From positions 1-11,873 of the forward strand of contig DBYF01000015.1 of the NCBI GenBank assembly GCA_002310155.1: a stretch of DNA of 11,873 bases. The letters run 5' to 3'. This DNA comes from Mageeibacillus sp. UBA1193. GTDB lineage: Bacteria > Bacillota > Clostridia > Saccharofermentanales > Saccharofermentanaceae. Below the pieces are notes generated by a model. That model did no database searches and was not told the DNA's origin. It saw only the letters and a list, made by a program, of their open reading frames with translations. Made by a program: the position numbers and the translations under genes. Numbering within the stretch: position 1 is the first letter of the stretch; every line of letters begins with the position of its first letter. This document shows, one piece after another, positions 6,775 to 11,873 of this stretch.

Positions 6775-6931
6775 ATGTGTCCGATCCGATATAGTGATTC
6801 CTATGTTTTTTGCCACAGATGAGTGTTCGCAACGTAGCGTGGCTTGTTTATGGGGGTGAATATAACTTCTACTTATAAATGTCGCTATTTTGACTTTAAA
6901 ACCCTTAGAATCTTCGATCGCAAAAACGCCG

Positions 6932-7124
6932 ATATGACTAAATCGGAGAAACCCTCATTTTAGTCATATAGGGTAGGGGGTATGCAGGGTGTTTTTCCGC
7001 CGAAAATGGAGCTCCGGATGCTGATTCCTCTCGAAAAGCACTCGTGGAAGAGTGCTTTTGGCGCGGAAATAGACAAAACAGCGCGAAAAATCCTGATATG
7101 GCCCGAAAAAGATATGACTAAAAT
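6932..7124. repeat. Three copies of ATATGACTAAA(A)T, two inverted and one direct
   Basis: Copy 1 is ATATGACTAAAT at 6932-6943. Copy 2 is its complement, ATTTTAGTCATAT, at 6957-6969, 13 bases away. Copy 3 is ATATGACTAAAAT at 7112-7124, an exact match to the complement of copy 2. Copies 1 and 3 are both followed by CGG. The pair could form a hairpin or be bound by a dimeric regulator; copy 3 lies about 30 bases before the csoR -35 box. Confidence 0.7.
7032..7061. repeat. Stem-loop of two inverted AAAAGCAC words
   Basis: AAAAGCACTC (7034-7043) and GAGTGCTTTT (7050-7059) form a perfect 10-base stem with a six-base loop GTGGAA. Each arm carries one copy of the iterated octamer. Short T- and A-runs at the ends could make it a weak two-way terminator, but there is no long T-tract. 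Confidence 0.75.
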
Positions 7125-7154
7125 CGGAAAATTGAAAATCCGACATATCGAAGA

Positions 7155-7183
7155 TTGACATATACCCCCGGGGGGTATAGAAT
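7155..7183 (+). promoter_or_regulatory. csoR-copA promoter
   Basis: TTGACA (7155-7160) is a perfect -35 and TAGAAT (7178-7183) matches the -10 at 5 of 6. The 17-base spacer is filled by CsoR operator 1. The predicted start is near 7190. Confidence 0.85.
7161..7179 (+). promoter_or_regulatory. CsoR operator 1, inside the promoter spacer
   Basis: TATACCCCCGGGGGGTATA is a perfect 9-1-9 inverted repeat of the known CsoR type (runs of C then G flanked by TAT/ATA). It occupies the whole spacer between -35 and -10, so bound CsoR would exclude RNA polymerase until Cu(I) releases it. Confidence 0.92.
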
Positions 7184-7196
7184 AGCAAACAGAAAG

Positions 7197-7214
7197 TATA
7201 CCCCTGGGGGGTAT
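7197..7214 (+). promoter_or_regulatory. CsoR operator 2, just after the transcription start
   Basis: TATACCCCTGGGGGGTAT has arms ATACCCC (7198-7204) and GGGGTAT (7208-7214). It lies 36 bases downstream of operator 1, at roughly +7 to +25. A second site should tighten repression. Confidence 0.88.
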
Positions 7215-7270
7215 CCGTAGCGAACACGAAACAACAACCAACAAGTGAACCAACTGAAAGGGGAAAACAT

Positions 7271-7582
7271 ATGGCACAGACCAAGAAATGCCCGCATTGC
7301 AGTGATAGAAAGAAGCACCGCTCGGAAGAGGAGAAGAAGGATCTGCTCAAGCGCCTTCGCCGCGCTGAGGGACAGATCCGCGGGATCGAGAAGATGATCG
7401 AGGACGATGCGTACTGCCCGGACATCCTGACGCAGGCCGCTGCGGTCACGGCGGCGCTCAACAGCTTTAACAAGGAGCTGATGGCGTGCCACATGCGAAG
7501 CTGCGTTGCGGACGACATCCGCGCGGGCAAGGACGAGGCGATCGATGAGTTCGTCAAAGTCATGCAGAAGTTGATGAAATAA
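7271..7582 (+). CDS. csoR: CsoR: copper-sensing transcriptional repressor, 103 aa
   Basis: This is a small all-helical repressor that binds GC-rich palindromes and lets go when it binds Cu(I). The signature ligands are C49 (AYCPDIL), H74 and C78 (ACHMRSC), with the CsoR spacing C-x24-H-x3-C. KRLRRAEGQIRGIEKMI at 27-43 is the conserved DNA-facing helix. The N-terminal tail has extra CPHC (7-10) and HRSEEEKK, as in many Firmicute members. GAAAGGGG ends 7 bases before the ATG at 7271. The two operators directly upstream show that it represses its own operon. copA follows after 51 bases. Confidence 0.96.
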   Translation: MAQTKKCPHCSDRKKHRSEEEKKDLLKRLRRAEGQIRGIEKMIEDDAYCPDILTQAAAVTAALNSFNKELMACHMRSCVADDIRAGKDEAIDEFVKVMQKLMK

Positions 7583-7633
7583 TACCCTCGGGCGCCGCGC
7601 GATGCGAAGAGCCCGATTAGAAAGAGTGAAAAG

Positions 7634-10339
7634 ATGCAGCAGTTTAAGGTGACAGGAATGAGTTGCGCGGCGTGCTCCGCGCGCGTGGAGAAGGCGGTCG
7701 GCGCGGTGCCGGGCGTGACTTCGGTAGCCGTGAGCCTGCTGACGAATTCCATGGGTGTCGAGGGAACAGCCACGCCGGAAGCAATCATCGAAGCGGTCGA
7801 GAAGGCCGGCTATGGCGCGAGCCTGAAGTCCGCTTCCGGTTCGTCCGCTTCCTCTGATTCCGCTCGAAAAGCACCCGCCCCCGATGATGATTTCCTGAAA
7901 GACCGCGAGACTCCGAAGCTGGTCCGCCGTCTGATCCTCTCGGCAGGATTCCTTTTGATCCTCATGTATGTGTCGATGGGACACAACATGTGGAACTTCC
8001 CGCTGCCGTCTTACTTTGACCACAACCACCTGGGCCTCACGCTCACGCAGATGCTCCTGGCGCTGATCGTCATGATCATCAACAGGAAGTTCTTCGAGAG
8101 CGGTACGAAGTCGCTTCTTCACGGCGCGCCGAATATGGATACGCTCGTCGCGCTCGGCTCAGGTGTGTCGTTCCTGTGGAGCCTTTTTGTATTCTTCAGA
8201 ATGTGCGGCATGATCACGAACGGCGCTGCAAACTCCGAGCTCCACGAGCTTTATCACAACCAGCTCTACTTCGAGTCCGCTGCGATGATCCCTGCGCTGA
8301 TCACGGTCGGCAAGACGCTCGAATCCCTTAGCAAAGGCCGCACCACGAATGCCCTGAAATCCCTGATGGATCTTGCACCGAAGACTGCACGTGTCCTTCG
8401 TGGCGCTGATTCCGATACGCAGACCGAGACCATCGTCCCGATCGAGGAAGTAGTCGTTGGTGATATCTTCATCGTTAAGCCCGGTGAGTCCATCCCTGTC
8501 GACGGTGTCGTGATCGAGGGTGAATCCGCGGTCGATGAATCCGCGCTGACCGGTGAGTCGGTCCCGGTCGATAAGACCGAGGGTGACAAGGTGAGTGCCG
8601 CGACGATCAACCGCTCCGGTTACATGAAGTGCCGCGCCACCCGAGTCGGCGAGGATACGACGCTCTCGCAGATCATTAAGATGGTGTCGGATGCTTCCGC
8701 GACAAAAGCACCGATCGCACGTATTGCGGATAAGGTCTCGGGGATCTTCGTCCCGACCGTCATTGGCATCGCAATCCTGGTCATTGCCGCATGGCTGATC
8801 GCGGGAAAAGAAGTGAGCTTTGCTCTCGCCAGAGGCATCTCTGTCCTGGTTATTTCATGCCCCTGCGCTCTTGGCCTTGCGACACCTGTTGCGATCATGG
8901 TTGGTAATGGTCTTGGCGCAAAGAACGGTGTCCTCTTTAAGACGAGTGAGGCACTCGAAACTCTCGGAAAAGCAACCGTCGTGGCGCTGGATAAAACAGG
9001 TACGATCACATCGGGTGAACCGCGTGTGACATCGATCCTTCCGGTAGAGGGTATCAGCAAGGATCAGCTCCTGCAGAAAGCATATGCGTTAGAGAAGAGA
9101 AGTGAGCACCCGCTGGCCCGTGCGATCGTTGCCGAGGTCGAAGGTGAGAAGACTGCCTCGGGCACGTCGGCGAATGATGATGCCGCCACCCCGTCGAAAC
9201 AGGATGCCGCCACCCAGTCCGGGTGCGCGACCGGCTCCTGCGACCTTTTCATGATCGAGAATTTCTCCATCCATTCCGGTAATGGTCTGGAAGGTACGAT
9301 CGGCGGCAAGGTCGTTCACGGCGGAAGCGGTAAATACATCCGTACATTTGCCTCCTTCCCGAAGGAGATCGCTGAAGCAGAAGAGAAGGCTGCGAACTCC
9401 GGCGAGACGCCGCTGTTCTTCGAAGAAGACGGCAAGCTCCTCGGCATGATCGCGGTCGCGGATACAATGAAAGAAGATTCATCCGAAGGCATAAGACAGC
9501 TGAAAAACCTCGGTCTTAAGGTCGTCATGCTGACAGGCGATAATGAAAAAACCGCCCAGGCGATCGGCTCTAAAGCAGAGGTCGATAAGGTCATCGCGGG
9601 CGTGCTTCCGGACGAGAAGGGTGCGGTCATCCAGGCTCTTCAGAACGAAGGAAAGAATAAGGTCATCATGGTCGGCGACGGCATCAACGACGCACCGGCG
9701 CTGACGACGGCGGATATCGGTATCGCGATCGGCGCGGGCACGGATGTCGCGATCGAGAGCGCGGATGTGGTCCTGATGAACAGCACGCTCACGGATGTCG
9801 CCGCGGCGGTCCGCCTGAGCCGAAAGACTGTTAAGAACATCCACGAGAACCTCTTCTGGGCGTTCTTCTATAACCTGATCTGCATCCCTATCGCAGCGGG
9901 CGTCCTCGCATGGAAGATGAACCCCATGATCGGCGCCGCGGCCATGAGCATCAGCAGCTTTACGGTCTGCATGAACGCCCTGCGCCTGAATCTTTTCAAG
10001 ATGCATGACAGCTCGCACGATAAGCCTCTTCACGGGGGCGCCGGCGTGCCGGCAGAAACGGATCTTCACGGGAACACCCCCGAAGAAATAACAATTCCGG
10101 AAACGGAGAAAAGGAGTACTACTATGAAAAAGACACTTAAGATCGATGGTATGATGTGCGGTCATTGCGAAGCTACCGTGAAAAAAGCACTCGAAGCGCT
10201 GCCGTTCATTTCCTACGCGGCTCCGGATCACAACGCTAAGAACTGCGTGATCGAAGTCTCGGACGAAGCAGCATGGGACGAAGCGGCTGTAAAAGCAGCG
10301 ATCGAGGACAAGGATTTCTCTTACCTCGGCGTGGAGTAA
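7634..10339 (+). CDS. copA: CopA: Cu(I)-exporting P1B-1 ATPase with a fused C-terminal CopZ-like domain, 901 aa
   Basis: This pump drives Cu(I) out across the cytoplasmic membrane. Residues 1-65 are an HMA domain with GMSCAAC (C11, C14). After a Ser/Ala-rich linker (62-88) come the membrane helices, TGES at 306-309, CPC at 409-411, the phosphorylated D453 in DKTGT, HP at 492-493, GDGINDAP at 681-688, YN at 746-747 and MSISS at 771-775. CPC, YN and MxxSS together define the Cu(I) subgroup. The N domain carries an unusual Ala/Thr insertion at about 505-537 with two cysteines, C531 and C536. After the last helix, a linker of about 40 residues leads to a second HMA domain with GMMCGHC (C842, C845). 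The typical enzyme would end near residue 795. The start has a weak ribosome site (GAGTG). The last 72 codons can probably also be translated alone (see copZ). Confidence 0.96.
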   Translation: MQQFKVTGMSCAACSARVEKAVGAVPGVTSVAVSLLTNSMGVEGTATPEAIIEAVEKAGYGASLKSASGSSASSDSARKAPAPDDDFLKDRETPKLVRRLILSAGFLLILMYVSMGHNMWNFPLPSYFDHNHLGLTLTQMLLALIVMIINRKFFESGTKSLLHGAPNMDTLVALGSGVSFLWSLFVFFRMCGMITNGAANSELHELYHNQLYFESAAMIPALITVGKTLESLSKGRTTNALKSLMDLAPKTARVLRGADSDTQTETIVPIEEVVVGDIFIVKPGESIPVDGVVIEGESAVDESALTGESVPVDKTEGDKVSAATINRSGYMKCRATRVGEDTTLSQIIKMVSDASATKAPIARIADKVSGIFVPTVIGIAILVIAAWLIAGKEVSFALARGISVLVISCPCALGLATPVAIMVGNGLGAKNGVLFKTSEALETLGKATVVALDKTGTITSGEPRVTSILPVEGISKDQLLQKAYALEKRSEHPLARAIVAEVEGEKTASGTSANDDAATPSKQDAATQSGCATGSCDLFMIENFSIHSGNGLEGTIGGKVVHGGSGKYIRTFASFPKEIAEAEEKAANSGETPLFFEEDGKLLGMIAVADTMKEDSSEGIRQLKNLGLKVVMLTGDNEKTAQAIGSKAEVDKVIAGVLPDEKGAVIQALQNEGKNKVIMVGDGINDAPALTTADIGIAIGAGTDVAIESADVVLMNSTLTDVAAAVRLSRKTVKNIHENLFWAFFYNLICIPIAAGVLAWKMNPMIGAAAMSISSFTVCMNALRLNLFKMHDSSHDKPLHGGAGVPAETDLHGNTPEEITIPETEKRSTTMKKTLKIDGMMCGHCEATVKKALEALPFISYAAPDHNAKNCVIEVSDEAAWDEAAVKAAIEDKDFSYLGVE
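9179..9215 (+). repeat. 24-base tandem duplication in the CopA N domain
   Basis: GATGCCGCCACCC occurs at 9179-9191 and again at 9203-9215, giving Asp-Ala-Ala-Thr twice, inside the insertion unique to this protein's nucleotide-binding domain. The period is eight codons, so the frame is kept. Confidence 0.75.
10124..10339 (+). CDS. copZ: CopZ-like copper chaperone from an internal start within copA, 71 aa
   Basis: This is the same frame as the end of copA, beginning at Met831. AAGGAG (10111-10116) lies 7 bases before the ATG, a better ribosome site than that of copA itself. The product MKKTLKIDGMMCGHCEATV... is 71 residues, the normal length of free CopZ, with the MxCxxC Cu(I) site (C12 and C15 of the short form). 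Free CopZ would carry Cu(I) to CopA and CsoR. I infer that the cell makes both a CopA-CopZ fusion and free CopZ. The alternative is that the signals are a relic of an ancestral separate gene whose upstream stop was lost. Either way the signals are plain in the sequence; use in the cell is untested. Confidence 0.6.
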   Translation: MKKTLKIDGMMCGHCEATVKKALEALPFISYAAPDHNAKNCVIEVSDEAAWDEAAVKAAIEDKDFSYLGVE

Positions 10340-10346
10340 TTCCCTC

Positions 10347-10375
10347 TTGATTTCTTTTGCGAGTTTTAGTACAAT
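10347..10375 (+). promoter_or_regulatory. Promoter of the tRNA-Val gene
   Basis: TTGATT (10347-10352) and TACAAT (10370-10375) are spaced by 17 bases, with a start near 10382. No terminator is seen between copA and this promoter, so copA transcripts may run into the tRNA. TTGCGA (10357-10362) and TCGCAA (10383-10388) form a loose inverted repeat around the -10. Confidence 0.65.
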
Positions 10376-10393
10376 CTGAAAGTCGCAATAGAT

Positions 10394-10470
10394 GGGTGGT
10401 TAGCTCAGCTGGTTAGAGTACTTGCTTGACATGCAAGGGGTCGTTGGTTCGAGTCCAATACTACCCACCA
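10394..10470 (+). tRNA. trnV: tRNA-Val, anticodon GAC, CCA encoded
   Basis: The full cloverleaf is readable. The acceptor stem is GGGTGGT with ACTACCC. The D stem is GCTC with GAGT, the anticodon stem CTTGC with GCAAG, and the T stem GTTGG with CCAAT around TTCGAGT. The loop TTGACAT gives anticodon GAC at 10428-10430, which reads GUC and GUU valine codons. The discriminator A and the CCA end (10468-10470) are encoded. Length is 77 bases. Confidence 0.97.
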
Positions 10471-10499
10471 TTGAGGCGGACCTGTCACCCGCCGGACGG

Positions 10500-10539
10500 A
10501 AAACCTCGGATCCACAAGATCCGGGGTTTTCTTTTGTTT
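10500..10539 (+). terminator. Intrinsic terminator after the tRNA
   Basis: AAAACCTCGGATC (10500-10512) and GATCCGGGGTTTT (10518-10530) pair over 13 bases with one G-U around a CACAA loop, then CTTTTGTTT. Confidence 0.92.
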
Positions 10540-10597
10540 CCACTGAATTAGATTCCCCTTATCCGCACTTTCCGTACTCAAACAGGCCAAAGGAATT

Positions 10598-10607
10598 ATG
10601 CTATATT
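10598..10607 (+). promoter_or_regulatory. Possible extended -10 promoter of the lipoprotein gene
   Basis: TATATT (10602-10607) is preceded by TGC, giving an extended -10. The -35 region (CAAACA, 10579-10584) is poor. The leader would be about 120 bases and contains one GTGCTTTT word at 10701-10708. Confidence 0.4.
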
Positions 10608-10732
10608 AATAATAGTTTTTTTAGTTTTATGATCCGATCATCTGAAATAAATGAAAATAGGAACCGGATCCCGATAAAACGGAAACAAGGAAAAAGGAGA
10701 GTGCTTTTGAAGCATAAGATCAGGAGGAGAAA

Positions 10733-11848
10733 ATGAAGAGATTACAGAAGGTCATATCCGGATGCCTCGCAGCATCTATGATGCTTCCGCTGGCTGCATG
10801 CGGAAAGAAGGGCGGTAAGGCGGAAGTTCCTGAAGAGGAAGATTTCATCAAGTATCTTGAAGAAAAACTGGGTGCCGATGAGAACGACGATAAGACAGTC
10901 GATATAGATGATTGCAACAACGGTTTCTACTATGTAGCTCAGAGTTTTTCGAGTCCGTTTGGCCGTAACATCTCTGACGGCAAAATGAATTTTAAGATTG
11001 CTGAATCAATGCAGTCGGCGCGTGCACTCAGACATGTAACATCAGGTGTCTTCGGTTCCTCCACTTCGGGATGGCAGGATTACGGTGTGGAAGACATGGT
11101 CTGCTACATGAAGTATGACTACGACCTGAGTGATGCCAAAAAGTTGGAACTGGAGACGACAACGACTTCCGAACAGGAGTGTGAGCAGTATCTGACTTGT
11201 GCCATGCTCTTTACTTTCGATGACGAGGATGGTGCGGAAGAATGCTTCAAAAAAATGATGGAAGAAGTATTTACGAATTTCCTGGATGACTACGAGAATG
11301 TTCTTCAAACGATCGAAGAGGATCCTGCGCGCATGAAGCTCTATTACGCGCCGTTTATGTTTGACGAGGACGCGGAGTTCCAGGTGCGCGATGTCATCAA
11401 GTTGAAGAAACTTCCTGAGGATGTATATAAGCTCGACAGCAAGACACATACCGGACATTTCTCTTATCATGCGGATCACAGATGGGCCGGTGTTGCGGAC
11501 ATCTACCGTGTCAAGGATGTTCCGGAATGGATCAAATACAACCAGGTAAGCATGGATTTCACGATCCTTCTTCAGGACGACCGTATCATGGTGCTTTGCC
11601 AGTATAACGAGTACTGGGAGTCCGGTGTCACAGACGTTTACTACGATGAGTGGCCGCAGATCCAGTTCGAGGAGAAAGACACGATCGGCTCGATCTACAA
11701 GAAGTACAACGTGAAGGATCCGAAAAAGATCGAGCTTTCCGATGACCTTAAGACCGAGCTTATCTACACATCGGGCTTCGAAAGAGACAAGGGTTCGACG
11801 ATCTTCAGCCCTGAGGTCTATAAGACAAGCGATCAGGCCGACGCCTGA
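10733..11848 (+). CDS. Lipoprotein of unknown function, 371 aa
   Basis: This is a secreted protein anchored to the outer face of the membrane. The N-terminus has basic residues, a hydrophobic core (VISGCLAASMMLPL) and the lipobox LAAC with the lipidated Cys at 23, followed by GKKGGK. The mature part is strongly acidic (many Asp and Glu) and rich in Tyr and Trp. It has no repeat or catalytic motif I recognise and no likeness to a transporter-binding protein that I can support. Cysteines near 61, 123, 149, 156 and 169 could form disulfides or bind metal. AGGAGGAG (10722-10729) is 5 bases before the ATG when measured from GGAGG. It follows the tRNA terminator and seems to be a single gene, though the sequence ends 25 bases after its stop so a downstream partner cannot be excluded. 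Confidence 0.88.
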   Translation: MKRLQKVISGCLAASMMLPLAACGKKGGKAEVPEEEDFIKYLEEKLGADENDDKTVDIDDCNNGFYYVAQSFSSPFGRNISDGKMNFKIAESMQSARALRHVTSGVFGSSTSGWQDYGVEDMVCYMKYDYDLSDAKKLELETTTTSEQECEQYLTCAMLFTFDDEDGAEECFKKMMEEVFTNFLDDYENVLQTIEEDPARMKLYYAPFMFDEDAEFQVRDVIKLKKLPEDVYKLDSKTHTGHFSYHADHRWAGVADIYRVKDVPEWIKYNQVSMDFTILLQDDRIMVLCQYNEYWESGVTDVYYDEWPQIQFEEKDTIGSIYKKYNVKDPKKIELSDDLKTELIYTSGFERDKGSTIFSPEVYKTSDQADA

Positions 11849-11873
11849 CAGACGATTGATAGAAGATCGATAA

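Larger units (their letters stand above)
6775..7154. other. Non-coding region before the csoR-copA promoter, with repeats
   Basis: These 380 bases have no convincing gene. They are more AT-rich than the flanking genes. They hold three copies of ATATGACTAAA(A)T (6932-6943 plus, 6957-6969 minus, 7112-7124 plus), a stem-loop made of two inverted AAAAGCAC words (7032-7061), and one GGGGGTAT half-site (6976-6983) that matches half of the CsoR operator. A 38-codon open frame from the ATG at 6850 has no ribosome binding site and is not called. Confidence 0.7.

Noticed and set aside
6850..6963. A 38-codon plus-strand frame starting at ATG 6850
   Set aside because: There is no ribosome binding site and no promoter near it, and it runs through the inverted repeat; it looks like chance.
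6970..6989. G-rich stretch as a G-quadruplex
   Set aside because: Only three clean G-runs are close together; a fourth is missing.
7583..7633. Short hairpin TCGGGC...GCCCGA between csoR and copA as an attenuator
   Set aside because: The stem is only six bases with a long loop and no T-run.
7800..7900. Programmed frameshift after the first CopA HMA domain, as in E. coli copA
   Set aside because: I saw no canonical slippery heptamer there; a nested start for the C-terminal domain is visible instead.
7118..8122. Long minus-strand frames opposite csoR and copA (6964-7788, 7118-8122)
   Set aside because: They are antisense to two well-identified genes and rich in Arg/His as expected for shadows of GC-rich coding DNA.
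1..11873. GATCGCG, which also recurs more than ten times, as a second iterated word
   Set aside because: Most copies fall in one frame as the codon pair ATC-GCG (Ile-Ala) after a G, so codon preference explains it, unlike GTGCTTTT.

Overview
The window looks like a chromosomal stretch from a clostridial Firmicute with mid-range GC content. The reasons are strong GGAGG-type ribosome binding sites, TTGACA/TATAAT-type promoters, several intrinsic terminators, a CsoR-CopA copper operon, a BirA-BioY pair, a clostridial-type Zn/Cd ATPase preceded by a free metal-binding domain, and a DUF4428-type zinc-ribbon protein. I cannot name the genus. No mobile element, CRISPR array or prophage is visible.

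Layout. (1) Positions 1-1375, minus strand: a metal-efflux operon made of a small soluble HMA-domain protein followed by a P1B-type ATPase that runs off the left edge. Its promoter carries an ArsR/SmtB-like operator, but no ArsR gene is present in the window. (2) 1435-3306, plus strand: birA then bioY, headed by a BirA-type operator that overlaps the -35 box. This makes a self-regulated biotin sensing, ligation and uptake unit. (3) 3320-4060, minus strand: an unrecognised soluble protein, convergent with bioY. (4) 4105-5422, plus strand: a monocistronic alanine dehydrogenase with all catalytic residues and a clear terminator. (5) 5492-6774, plus strand: a protein with an N-terminal DUF4428-like zinc knuckle, a C-terminal zinc ribbon and a repetitive Gly/Ala/Met-Gln linker, with its own promoter and terminator. 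(6) 6775-7154: a non-coding stretch with inverted and direct repeats. (7) 7155-10339, plus strand: csoR-copA, with one perfect CsoR operator lying exactly between -35 and -10 and a second just downstream. CopA carries a fused CopZ-like C-terminal domain that has its own Shine-Dalgarno sequence and ATG, so free CopZ may be made from the same message. (8) 10347-10540: a tRNA-Val(GAC) gene with promoter and terminator. (9) 10602-11848: a lipoprotein of unknown function.

Two metal-homeostasis systems use opposite domain arrangements. In the Zn/Cd-type pump the metal-binding domain is a separate protein. In the copper pump the chaperone is fused to the ATPase but probably also translated alone.

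The most unusual signal is not a gene. The octamer GTGCTTTT/AAAAGCAC occurs 14 times, on both strands, in genes in several reading frames and in intergenic regions. Twice it forms a stem-loop. Six copies extend to RGTGCTTTTCG. It resembles the behaviour of DNA uptake sequences or other highly iterated genomic words.
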